Below are positions 1-7,543 of a stretch of 45,615 nt of DNA, piece after piece. This stretch comes from an uncultured Prevotellaceae bacterium (lineage in GTDB: Bacteria; Bacteroidota; Bacteroidia; Bacteroidales; Bacteroidaceae). Where the stretch lies: contig CACXJZ010000018.1 in the NCBI GenBank assembly GCA_902768105.1, positions 1 through 45,615 of the forward strand. Direction: 5' to 3'. Numbering within the stretch: position 1 is the stretch's first letter; every line of letters begins with the position of its first letter. A program made the translations under genes and the position numbers. The notes under the pieces were generated by a model that was not told the origin of the DNA, did no database searches, and saw nothing but the letters and a program-made list of their open reading frames with translations.

Positions 1-57
1 ATGTCTATGCTTCCTCATCAGGTTTCAGCTGGTTTTAGCGAAGATTATAGGGAAAGA

Positions 58-129
58 TTTTGAGAATTTTGTGGTTTTTGGCCAAATAAATTTTGAGAAT
101 TTTGCGTTTTTTTGTCAAAAAAATTTTGA
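58..129. repeat. 33-bp degenerate tandem repeat upstream of the ATPase gene
   Basis: The 14-mer TTTTGAGAATTTTG starts at 58 and again at 91, and a shortened form (TTTTGAG) starts at 124, giving a strict 33-bp period. The region also holds the palindrome TTTGGCCAAA (77-86). The last unit supplies the -33 TTTG of the promoter that follows. Because 33 is divisible by 3, the repeats stay open in the frame of the downstream gene, but the promoter position argues that they are not translated. Confidence 0.7.
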
Positions 130-156
130 GGAAAGAAAACAAATTACTACTTTTGC
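125..156 (+). promoter_or_regulatory. Bacteroidota promoter for the DUF4143 ATPase gene
   Basis: TTTG at 125-128, a 19-bp spacer, then TACTTTTGC at 148-156 match the TTTG-N19-TAnnTTTG consensus. The predicted transcript starts around 161-164, just before the ATG at 176. This decides the start codon: upstream in-frame codons such as the GTG at 71 would not be on this transcript. Confidence 0.75.
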
Positions 157-175
157 ACAGGAAAAACAGCATATT

Positions 176-1519
176 ATGGAATCTAAGAGACTTTTCAAAC
201 GTAAAATTTACGACCGCCTGCTCAAGTGGAAACAGGAAAGCAAAGGAAATAGTGCTCTCCTCATAGAAGGTGCCCGTCGCATCGGTAAGTCAACGATTGT
301 CAAAACCTTTGCTCAAAACGAGTACGAGTCATTTATCCTTATCGACTTTACCAAGTGCTCACAGGAAGTGAAGAACCTCTTCAATGATGTGTCTGACCTC
401 AATTACATATTCCTGAGACTTCAACTGATATATGGTGTACAATTAGCTGAGCGCAAGTCACTCATCATTTTTGACGAGGTTCAGTTTCAGCCTCTTGCCC
501 GACAAGCCATCAAGTCGTTCGTGGAAGACCATCGTTACGATTACATCGAAACAGGCTCCCTGATTTCCATTCGTAAGAATACAAATTACATCCTCATTCC
601 CAGTGAAGAGGAGCGCATCAACATGTATCCGATGGATTATGAAGAGTTTCGCTGGGCATTAGGAGACACGGCAACTATCCCACTACTCCGTAGCATCTGG
701 GAACACCCGCAGCCTTTGAAAGAAGCCCATCGCAAACTCATGCGCGACTTCCGCCTCTATATGCTGGTAGGTGGCATGCCTCAGGCTGTGGAAGCCTACT
801 TGGAAACAAACAATTTTGAGATGGTGGATCGGGCCAAGAGACTCATTTTAGATTTGTATGACGAGGATTTCAGGAAAATCGATTCCTCTGGAAAAGCTGC
901 CCGCATCTTTGCCGCCATTCCTGCTCAACTCAATAGCAATGCTTCTCGTTACCAAATATCCAATGTCATTCCCAAAGCCAGAAAAGATGACTATACAGAG
1001 ATTATTTCAGAAATGGAGAAGACTAGGACCGTGAACATCTCCCACCATTGCGATGACCCAAATGTGGGTCTTGGGAGTACGGAGGACTTGGAACAATACA
1101 AGATGTTTGTTGGCGATACAGGTCTTTTTGTCACGTTGGCATTCCGAGACAAAGCATTTACGGAGAACATCATCTACGAACGTCTCCTCAGTGACAAACT
1201 TGCCACCAACCTTGGATATTTGTATGAGAACATCGTAGCCCAAATGCTCACAGCCTCCGGCAACAAACTCTTCTATCATTCATGGCCTACAGAAAGCGGG
1301 AAACACAATTACGAAGTAGATTTCCTATTGTCTCGCGGAACCAAAATCCTACCTATTGAGGTAAAATCCTCTTCCTATAAGACGCATGCATCCTTAGATG
1401 CATTCTGCAAGAAGTTCTCGTCACGTATCACCAACGATCGATACCTCATCTATACAAAGGATTATGTCCGAGAGGAGACAGTAAAGTACCTACCTACATA
1501 TTTGGCATATTTCCTGTAG
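176..1519 (+). CDS. ATP-binding protein, AAA/DUF4143 family
   Basis: A 447-residue stand-alone P-loop ATPase of the AAA_14/DUF4143 type, common in Bacteroidota, whose cellular role is unknown. Walker A is GARRIGKST at residues 32-40. Walker B is LIIFDEVQ, with a sensor-like ETGS shortly after. The C-terminal third is the DUF4143 part and ends in a nuclease-like pattern, YEVDFLL...PIEVKSS, resembling the D...ExK core of PD-(D/E)XK folds. The ATG at 176 is chosen because a consensus promoter ends only about 20 nt upstream. The gene is monocistronic, and pfkA has its own promoter. Members of this family vary in copy number between strains, so acquisition by transfer is possible but nothing here proves it. 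Confidence 0.85.
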   Translation: MESKRLFKRKIYDRLLKWKQESKGNSALLIEGARRIGKSTIVKTFAQNEYESFILIDFTKCSQEVKNLFNDVSDLNYIFLRLQLIYGVQLAERKSLIIFDEVQFQPLARQAIKSFVEDHRYDYIETGSLISIRKNTNYILIPSEEERINMYPMDYEEFRWALGDTATIPLLRSIWEHPQPLKEAHRKLMRDFRLYMLVGGMPQAVEAYLETNNFEMVDRAKRLILDLYDEDFRKIDSSGKAARIFAAIPAQLNSNASRYQISNVIPKARKDDYTEIISEMEKTRTVNISHHCDDPNVGLGSTEDLEQYKMFVGDTGLFVTLAFRDKAFTENIIYERLLSDKLATNLGYLYENIVAQMLTASGNKLFYHSWPTESGKHNYEVDFLLSRGTKILPIEVKSSSYKTHASLDAFCKKFSSRITNDRYLIYTKDYVREETVKYLPTYLAYFL

Positions 1520-1528
1520 TATTCAACA

Positions 1529-1550
1529 GTAACTTTACACCTTACAAACA
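1529..1550 (+). repeat. Imperfect copy of the pfkA promoter/leader
   Basis: This 22-bp stretch differs at only two positions from 1646-1667, which contains the -7 element and initially transcribed region of pfkA. The copy has TAACTTTAC in place of TAACTTTGC, so it has lost the conserved G. It probably arose by local duplication and is probably inactive. Confidence 0.5.
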
Positions 1551-1623
1551 CGAAGTTCTATGACCTAAAAGGTACAAAGCGCAGGCGAATTCTTCGTCTC
1601 GGAAGAAAAAACAAATGATTTTT

Positions 1624-1655
1624 TTTGTTCTTCTCTCAACTTTTCGTAACTTTGC
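1624..1655 (+). promoter_or_regulatory. Promoter of pfkA
   Basis: TTTG at 1624-1627, a 19-bp spacer and TAACTTTGC at 1647-1655 fit the Bacteroidota consensus exactly. The leader to the ATG at 1706 is about 45 nt and A-rich near the start codon. Confidence 0.8.
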
Positions 1656-1705
1656 ACTTTACAAACAAATTTAGAAGAAAAAAAGATAATCAAATAGCAA
1701 AAACT

Positions 1706-2683
1706 ATGGGTAAGATTAAGACTATTGGCATTCTGACATCCGGAGGCGACGCTCCCGGCATGAACGCAGCCATCCGCGCCGTGACGCGCGCTGGCATCTG
1801 CAACGGTTTCAACATCAAGGGTATCTATCGTGGCTACGACGGACTCATCAAGGGTGAGGTGAAGACGTTTACGACGGAAGACGTGAGCGGCATCATCACC
1901 CGTGGCGGCACCATCCTGAAGACGGCCCGCAGCAAGGACTTCATGACTCCCGAGGGCAGGCAGAAGGCCTACGAGACGTGTCAGAAGGAGGAGATTGACG
2001 CGCTGGTGGTCATCGGCGGCAATGGCTCGCTGACCGGTGCCTGGAACTTCGGCGTGGAGTTTGACTTCCCCGTCATCGGTCTGCCCGGCACCATCGACAA
2101 CGACCTGTACGGCACGGACAGCACCATCGGCTACGACACGACGATGAACACCATCATGGAGTGTGTAGATAGAATCCGTGACACCGCGAACTCGCACGAG
2201 CGTATCTTCTTCGTTGAGGTGATGGGTCGTGATGCTGGCTTCCTGGCACAGAACTGCGCCATTGCCTGTGGTGCCGAGGCCGCCATCGTACCAGAAGAGG
2301 TGACTGACGAGGACCAGCTGGCAGAGTTTATGAAGCGCGGCATCCGCAAGTCGAAGAAGTCGTGCATCGTGATAGTCTCAGAGAGTCCCAAATGCGGTGC
2401 CATGTACTATGCCGAACGCGTGAAGAAAGAGTTCCCTGGGTTCGACGTGCGCGTGTCTATCTTAGGACACCTGCAGCGTGGTGGAAGCCCGTCAGCTCGC
2501 GACCGCATATTGGCGTCCATCACGGGTGTGGGAGCCATCGCAGCCATCATGCAAGGACAGCGCAACCTCATGGTAGGCGTACGCAACAACGATGTGGTGT
2601 ATGTGCCTTTCAGCGAGTGCATCCGCACGGACAAGCGTTTCGACAAGCGCCTGATTCAGGTGCTCGATGAACTAAGTATCTAA
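1706..2683 (+). CDS. pfkA: 6-phosphofructokinase
   Basis: A 325-residue PfkA-family enzyme, the normal length for the bacterial ATP-dependent type, which phosphorylates fructose 6-phosphate in glycolysis. Visible motifs are the N-terminal GGDAPGMNA (13-21), GGTILKTAR (67-75), the catalytic PGTIDND (127-133, catalytic base Asp131), MGRDAGF, and the C-terminal [15 protein letters not shown] sugar-phosphate site. One oddity is the nucleotide loop, which reads GGNGS at 104-108 where ATP-dependent enzymes have GGDGS. The Asp that normally helps hold Mg-ATP is Asn106 (codon 2021-2023). The Gly after it, associated with ATP rather than pyrophosphate use, is kept. The ATG at 1706 directly precedes the conserved [13 protein letters not shown] start. 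The carbamoyltransferase gene follows after 22 bp and may be co-transcribed. Confidence 0.95.
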   Translation: MGKIKTIGILTSGGDAPGMNAAIRAVTRAGICNGFNIKGIYRGYDGLIKGEVKTFTTEDVSGIITRGGTILKTARSKDFMTPEGRQKAYETCQKEEIDALVVIGGNGSLTGAWNFGVEFDFPVIGLPGTIDNDLYGTDSTIGYDTTMNTIMECVDRIRDTANSHERIFFVEVMGRDAGFLAQNCAIACGAEAAIVPEEVTDEDQLAEFMKRGIRKSKKSCIVIVSESPKCGAMYYAERVKKEFPGFDVRVSILGHLQRGGSPSARDRILASITGVGAIAAIMQGQRNLMVGVRNNDVVYVPFSECIRTDKRFDKRLIQVLDELSI

Positions 2684-2705
2684 TAAAAGGAAAGGAAAAG
2701 ACAGG

Positions 2706-3671
2706 ATGAAGAGTTTTATTAACGTCAGCGATATTGGTCCACTGGACAAGGCGCTGGCCGAAGCTTTCGAGATTAAGAACGACCGCTACAAGTATCAGCA
2801 TCTGGGCAAGAACAAGACGCTCATGATGATATTCTTCAACAACTCGCTGCGCACACGCCTCTCGACGCAGAAGGCAGCCATGAACCTCGGCATGAACGTC
2901 ATCGTGCTTGACGTGAATGCAGGAGCGTGGAAGCTGGAGACCGAGCGTGGCGTAATCATGGACGGCGACAAGAGCGAGCACCTGCTGGAGGCCATCCCCG
3001 TCATGGGCTGCTACTGCGACCTCATCGGCGTACGCTCGTTTGCAGGACTGACTGACCGCGACTACGACTATGCCGAGACGGTGCTCAACCAGTTTATCAA
3101 GTACAGCGGACGCCCCGTCTTCGCTATGGAGACCGCTACGGTACACCCCCTGCAGGCGTTTGCAGACTTGATTACGATTAAGGAAAACCTCTCTAACCAC
3201 AAGCCCAAGGTCGTCCTCACCTGGGCACCCCACTGCCGCGCCCTGCCGCAGGCTGTACCCAACTCGTTTGCACAATGGATGAACGCCGACGAGGACGTTG
3301 ACCTGGTCATCACCCACCCCAAGGGCTACGAGCTCGACCCGAAGTTTGTGGGCAACGCCCGCGTGGAGTACGACCAGCGCAAGGCCTTCGAGGGCGCAGA
3401 CTTCATCTACGCCAAGAACTGGTCGAACCCTGGTGTGACGAACCCCGAGGACTACGGCAAGATTACTTGTGAGGACCGCTCGTGGACAGTAGATACCGAG
3501 CACATGTCGTGGACGAACAACGGCAAGTTCATGCATTGCCTGCCCGTACGCCGTAACCTTATCGTGACCGATGACGTGATTGAGAGTCCCAACTCGCTGG
3601 TCATTCCTGAGGCTGCCAACCGCGAAATATCGTGTTCGGTCGTCATCAAACACATGCTCGAAGCACTATGA
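2706..3671 (+). CDS. argF': N-succinylornithine carbamoyltransferase (arginine biosynthesis)
   Basis: A 321-residue transcarbamylase of the Bacteroides SOTCase/AOTCase branch, which carbamoylates an N-acylated ornithine in the arginine pathway. Recognised by the carbamoyl-phosphate loop FFNNSLRTRLST (43-54), the stretch GAWKLETERGVIMDGDK (73-89), HPLQAFADL, and the C-terminal HCLPVRRN. From what I recall of the Bacteroides fragilis enzyme, residue 90 is Pro and selects succinyl- over acetylornithine, and a Pro-to-Glu change swaps specificity. Here residue 90 is Ser (codon 2973-2975), so the exact substrate is uncertain. The gene sits 22 bp after pfkA, and its stop overlaps the ATG of the next gene (ATGA), suggesting coupled translation. 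Confidence 0.93.
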   Translation: MKSFINVSDIGPLDKALAEAFEIKNDRYKYQHLGKNKTLMMIFFNNSLRTRLSTQKAAMNLGMNVIVLDVNAGAWKLETERGVIMDGDKSEHLLEAIPVMGCYCDLIGVRSFAGLTDRDYDYAETVLNQFIKYSGRPVFAMETATVHPLQAFADLITIKENLSNHKPKVVLTWAPHCRALPQAVPNSFAQWMNADEDVDLVITHPKGYELDPKFVGNARVEYDQRKAFEGADFIYAKNWSNPGVTNPEDYGKITCEDRSWTVDTEHMSWTNNGKFMHCLPVRRNLIVTDDVIESPNSLVIPEAANREISCSVVIKHMLEAL

Positions 3672-4696
3672 TTTCCTTTGAATGTGACTACAACAACGGC
3701 GCTCACCCGAAGGTGCTGGAGCATCTCGTCAAGCATAACGACGCGAAGCCCACACCCTACGGTTTCGACGAGTTCAGCGAAAGCGCCAAAGCACGCATCC
3801 GCAAGGCCTGCGGGCTGCCCGACGCAGAGATATTCTTCCTAACGGGCGGCACGCAGACCAATGCCACGACCATTGACTCGATGCTCTACCAGTACGAGGG
3901 CGTCATCTGTGCAGACAGCGGTCACATCAACGTACACGAGGCAGGTGCCGTGGAGTTTACGGAACATAAGATCATCACGCTGCCCAACCACGACGGCAAG
4001 TTGGAGCCAAAGGTGCTCGACAAGTATCTGGACGACTTCATGCACGACGGCAACAATGCCCATGCCGTCTATCCGGGACTGGTGTATATCACCTTCCCCA
4101 CCGAGCTGGGCACGCTCTACACAGCCCGCGAGATAGACGAGATTTATCAGGTGTGCAAGCACTACGAGGTGCCGCTGTATGTGGATGGTGCACGACTGGG
4201 CTACGGACTGATGGCCGACGGTAACGACATCACCCTACCCTGGCTGGCCCGCCATTGTGACGTGTTCTACATCGGCGGAACAAAGATTGGCGCACTCTGC
4301 GGAGAGGCTGTGGTGTTCACCAACCGACGGGCCCACAAGCACTTCTTCTCCATACAGAAGCAACACGGCGCCGTCATCGCAAAGGGCGCACTCATCGGGC
4401 TGCAGTTCGACGCGCTGTTTACGGACGACCTGTACTTCGAACTGTCACGCCACGCCATCGAGATGGCCATGCGCATGAAGGAGATATTCAAGAAGAAGGG
4501 CTATGAGTTCTACATAGACTCGATGACCAACCAGCAGTTTGTCATCATCAGGAACGAAGAAGTGGAACGCCTGTCACGCCATATAGAGTTCACCCATTGG
4601 GGACAGGCCGACAAATACCGCACCATCTGCCGCTTCGTCACCAGCTGGGCGACGACTGAGGAAGAACTCAACGAACTGGAACGGTTCTTACAATAA
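3668..4696 (+). CDS. ltaE: Low-specificity L-threonine aldolase (PLP enzyme)
   Basis: A 342-residue fold-type I PLP enzyme that splits threonine or allo-threonine into glycine and acetaldehyde. The PLP lysine is Lys206 in YIGGTKIGAL, and the cofactor Asp lies in YVDGARLGYG. TGGTQTNATT binds the phosphate. The ATG at 3668 overlaps the previous stop in an ATGA junction and gives the expected N-terminus ISFECDYNNGAHP. The last 29 bases overlap the 3' end of the convergent NigD-like gene, so the two transcripts are complementary there. Confidence 0.92.
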   Translation: MISFECDYNNGAHPKVLEHLVKHNDAKPTPYGFDEFSESAKARIRKACGLPDAEIFFLTGGTQTNATTIDSMLYQYEGVICADSGHINVHEAGAVEFTEHKIITLPNHDGKLEPKVLDKYLDDFMHDGNNAHAVYPGLVYITFPTELGTLYTAREIDEIYQVCKHYEVPLYVDGARLGYGLMADGNDITLPWLARHCDVFYIGGTKIGALCGEAVVFTNRRAHKHFFSIQKQHGAVIAKGALIGLQFDALFTDDLYFELSRHAIEMAMRMKEIFKKKGYEFYIDSMTNQQFVIIRNEEVERLSRHIEFTHWGQADKYRTICRFVTSWATTEEELNELERFLQ

Positions 4697-5390
4697 CACC
4701 GTCGTAGGTCTGCATCTCCAGGCGCACGGAATCGGCCTTGATGCTGCGGACGGGAATGCTGAAAAAGCGCTGCAGGGAATAGTATTCAGGCACGCCGCCC
4801 TGGTCATGATACAACCGATAATGGGCAGTCAGCCTGCCATCGGCCTGCTGCATGATGGTATCTTGAATAATTGCCAGCGTCTGGTGCACATCTTCCTCGT
4901 CGGGCTGCCCCGTCATCAGGATGATGCTGGTATTCAGATAACGTTTGTTGGCAGAAAGCCAGATGCTTTCGAACTTCACCGCATCAGTCTTGACGTCGCC
5001 CGTAGCACGATGGGCAAACAAGGTAGGAACCAACGACATCCCCTTAGCTTCGGCAACAGTCTTGCCGAGGCTATTTTTTACCTTATTATAATATAGGACG
5101 GCACGATAGGTGGTGTCGGCTGTCTCAATGGCCTTGATAGTGAAGCGCGGCTCGGCTGCCAGCGAGTCTCCATCATCGGTCACGATATAGTCCACCTTTT
5201 TGTCGCTGCCCACATGGGCCTCCACGAAGTCAGCACGCATCAGCGAATACTCTCCCTCGCCCTTGTCGTAGTTGTCCTGTTCGCAAGAAGTGAAGAGTGA
5301 AGAGTGAAGAGTGAAGAATGCTGCGCACAGCAACACTCTGCACCATCTGTATTTATTGCTAAATATTCTCACAGCGTTAAAATTCTTCAC
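4668..5390 (-). CDS. NigD-like lipoprotein with a repeat-encoded signal peptide
   Basis: A 240-residue predicted lipoprotein. The lipobox is LFTSC with the lipidated Cys before EQDNYDKGEG, and the mature part resembles NigD-like proteins of Bacteroidales (beta-rich, YIVTDDGDSL motif), whose function is not established. The start is GTG at 5390, overlapping the stop of the upstream acyltransferase gene by 4 bases (GTGA). The hydrophobic part of the signal peptide (FFTLHSSLFTSC) is encoded by four exact TCTTCAC heptamers. A second heptamer array in the opposite orientation covers the start codon. Its 3' end overlaps the threonine aldolase gene by 29 bases. Last gene of the 9285-to-4668 operon. 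The family assignment is moderately sure, the lipoprotein nature more so. Confidence 0.72.
   Translation of the reverse strand: MKNFNAVRIFSNKYRWCRVLLCAAFFTLHSSLFTSCEQDNYDKGEGEYSLMRADFVEAHVGSDKKVDYIVTDDGDSLAAEPRFTIKAIETADTTYRAVLYYNKVKNSLGKTVAEAKGMSLVPTLFAHRATGDVKTDAVKFESIWLSANKRYLNTSIILMTGQPDEEDVHQTLAIIQDTIMQQADGRLTAHYRLYHDQGGVPEYYSLQRFFSIPVRSIKADSVRLEMQTYDGVIVRTVPVR
5290..5317. repeat. Heptanucleotide array, (GTGAAGA)x4
   Basis: Four exact head-to-tail copies of GTGAAGA on the + strand. They lie inside the signal-peptide codons of the NigD-like lipoprotein. On the coding strand they read as TCTTCAC and give a peptide with a 7-residue period. Gain or loss of a unit would shift the frame. Confidence 0.95.
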
Positions 5391-5404
5391 TCTTCACTCT
5401 TCAC
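5384..5404. repeat. Heptanucleotide array, (TCTTCAC)x3, inverted relative to 5290-5317
   Basis: Three exact TCTTCAC units on the + strand, the reverse complement of the array at 5290-5317, 66 bp away. They encode the last residues of the acyltransferase and its TGA stop, and contain the GTG start of the NigD-like gene. The two arrays could pair as a 21-bp stem. Confidence 0.95.
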
Positions 5405-6526
5405 TTTATTGCGCAAAGGGTTGGCATACATGGTCAGCATACGCTCACGCAGGAAAGCCTCATCCTTATTGGGAACAATGATCTTTGCCAACTGACCGGC
5501 AAGATACTTCTCGAAACACTGCTTGTCGGCAGTTGTGTAATGAGCGGCATTGTACTGATTGCCGTTCAGCTCGTCAAGCGCGATGTAGTTACAAGGATAG
5601 AGACGGTAGTTACGATGCAGCTCACGGTCTATGCGCTGACTGACAGCCTTGAAGAAATCGTTTCTGGGCAACTCGGCCAACTCGTCTATCCAGGTGTTGG
5701 CGGGTGCTGCGCAACAGTAGTGTACGCGTCCTTTATAGCCGAAGATGCCCGTCTTCATGTTGTCGAGGTCATCCTGCTTGCTCTTCTTGAACGCCGGATT
5801 GTCACGCTTCTGCTGCATCTCCTGCGCCTTCAGGTAGTCACAAGGGTCAAACTCATAGCTAATCGTGAGCGGAACGATGTTCAGTTCGCGGAGGTCGCCG
5901 CCCATCGCCAGCATCTTCAGCACAGAGTCCTGCGTGCGGTCGTCGGAGTCCTTGGCACGACCCTCGCGCTGTGCAATCCAGATATTCTCCTTCTTCTGCG
6001 TCACGGCATAGTGGATGTAACTGCTCATGAGCTGACTGCTACGCATCATCTCGTGAGCCGTGAGCCCACGACGTACAGTAAAGGCCTTGTTCATGCGTAC
6101 CAGACGCTTGATCCAGGGATAGATGAGCAAGTTGTCGCCAATGCCTATCTCCACCGTCGTGGGATAGCCGTTATTGACAAGCATGACGTCCAGAAAAGCG
6201 GAGTCGAGCACAATATCACGATGGTTGCTCAGGAATGTGTAGCGCAGCGACTTATCCGCAGGCAACAGTTTGTCTTCAAACGTACAACCGTCAGTATGCT
6301 TGCGGATAATCCATTTGACGACAGGCTTCATGAAGCGCTTCTGGAAGTCAAGCGGTGTCTTGACACCCGTAAAGGCCAGTCGCAATAGTCCGTTGCGTAA
6401 ACCCTTCGGTAGCCAAGGTACAAAACCTTTCATGATGATGCTAAACTGCCGGTCGTTCAATAAATCGTTGAACGCCTGCTGCATCTCACCCGCCTCATAA
6501 GGCCGTATCTCGTCAAACTCGTTCAT
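5387..6526 (-). CDS. Glycerophospholipid-type acyltransferase (PlsC-like domain)
   Basis: A 379-residue acyltransferase of the 1-acylglycerol-3-phosphate acyltransferase superfamily as found in Bacteroidales, probably acting on membrane phospholipid or another acyl acceptor at the inner membrane. Block I is SNHRDIVLD (100-108): His102 and Asp108 are separated by five residues, not the usual four (HX4D). Block III is likely EGRAKDSDDRTQ. Hydrophobic segments near residues 37-52 may anchor it. The stop lies inside a heptamer array, so the C-terminal residues VKSEE look repeat-derived. It follows ddl by 3 bp and overlaps the next gene by 4 bases. The substrate cannot be read from sequence. Confidence 0.8.
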   Translation of the reverse strand: MNEFDEIRPYEAGEMQQAFNDLLNDRQFSIIMKGFVPWLPKGLRNGLLRLAFTGVKTPLDFQKRFMKPVVKWIIRKHTDGCTFEDKLLPADKSLRYTFLSNHRDIVLDSAFLDVMLVNNGYPTTVEIGIGDNLLIYPWIKRLVRMNKAFTVRRGLTAHEMMRSSQLMSSYIHYAVTQKKENIWIAQREGRAKDSDDRTQDSVLKMLAMGGDLRELNIVPLTISYEFDPCDYLKAQEMQQKRDNPAFKKSKQDDLDNMKTGIFGYKGRVHYCCAAPANTWIDELAELPRNDFFKAVSQRIDRELHRNYRLYPCNYIALDELNGNQYNAAHYTTADKQCFEKYLAGQLAKIIVPNKDEAFLRERMLTMYANPLRNKVKSEE

Positions 6527-6529
6527 ATA

Positions 6530-7519
6530 TCAGAATTGGTTTTCTACAATTTCTGTCAGCACGTCAGTCATGTTCAAGCCGGCAGCACGCACCTGCTGGG
6601 GGATGAAACTGGTGGCCGTCATGCCTGGTGTGGTGTTGACCTCAAGCATGGAAATCTTACCTTCCTTCGAGATGATATAGTCAATGCGGATGATGCCGTT
6701 ACAATGCAGGATGTCATAGATGTGACTGGTAATCTGACGAACACGCTCTGTCACATCATCTGACAGACGAGCAGGCGTAATCTCCTGCACCTGACCATTG
6801 TACTTTGCATCGTAATCGAAGAACTCGTTGGTTGTCACAACCTCAGTAGCCGGCAATACCACCGACTTCTTCTTCGTCTTATAACATCCTATGGAAATCT
6901 CTGTGCCTTCCAGGAACTGCTCAACCATCACCTCAGGACTCTCCATCATTGCCTTACGGATAGCGGGAGCCAACTGGTCCTTGTTCTTGACCTTCGACAC
7001 GCCAAACGACGAACCGTCGGAAGCCGGCTTGACAAAGCAGGGCATACCAATACGCTCCTCTATCTCCTCGTCGCTGACAATCTGCTCATAGCCCTTACGG
7101 ATGAGCAGGGAGTCAGCCACGCTGACACCATAGCTGCGCAGGTACTGGTTGAGCACGAACTTGTCGAACGTCATCGCCTCAACGAGCACGCCACTTGTGG
7201 AGTAAGGCAGGCGGATGAGGTCGAAGTAGCCCTGCAGCAGTCCGTTCTCACCTGGAGTACCATGAATGGTGATGTAGGCATAGTCAAACAACTTTGCCTT
7301 TCCGTCTTCCACAAACGAGAAGTCGTTACGGTCAATGCGTGTGGTCACGCCGCCTGGCAGCTCCACGCGCCAGTCAACACCCTTCACATCGACAATATAT
7401 ACGTTATAGCGTTCCTTATCGAAGAACGAATAGAGTCCTTGGGCAGAACGCAGCGACACATCATGCTCAGACGAGTCGCCTCCACAAACAATCGCAATGT
7501 TTCTCTTCAAACGTTTCAT
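6530..7519 (-). CDS. ddl: D-alanine--D-alanine ligase
   Basis: A 329-residue ATP-grasp ligase that makes D-Ala-D-Ala for peptidoglycan precursors. Evidence is the N-terminal IAIVCGGDSSEHDVSLRSA, the ATP-grasp segments GMPCFVKPASDGSSFGV and VEQFLEGTEISIG, and the metal-binding C-terminus MLEVNTTPGMT. Length is normal. It is third in an operon after a PASTA protein and rluD, 24 bp after rluD. The product is the substrate of MurF, whose gene lies at 19026-20384 on the other strand. Confidence 0.97.
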   Translation of the reverse strand: MKRLKRNIAIVCGGDSSEHDVSLRSAQGLYSFFDKERYNVYIVDVKGVDWRVELPGGVTTRIDRNDFSFVEDGKAKLFDYAYITIHGTPGENGLLQGYFDLIRLPYSTSGVLVEAMTFDKFVLNQYLRSYGVSVADSLLIRKGYEQIVSDEEIEERIGMPCFVKPASDGSSFGVSKVKNKDQLAPAIRKAMMESPEVMVEQFLEGTEISIGCYKTKKKSVVLPATEVVTTNEFFDYDAKYNGQVQEITPARLSDDVTERVRQITSHIYDILHCNGIIRIDYIISKEGKISMLEVNTTPGMTATSFIPQQVRAAGLNMTDVLTEIVENQF

Positions 7520-7543
7520 AGCTGTACTTTTCTCTTTGTTTAT

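Noticed and set aside
1-63. Open frame from the first base ending in TGA at 61-63, possibly the end of an upstream gene
   Set aside because: Only 20 codons are visible, no family motif can be read, and the frame could be chance. It is not reported as a gene.
71-175. N-terminal extension of the DUF4143 ATPase through the 33-bp repeats
   Set aside because: A consensus promoter at 125-156 lies inside this stretch, and the repeat-derived residues (FENF...) do not belong to the family fold.
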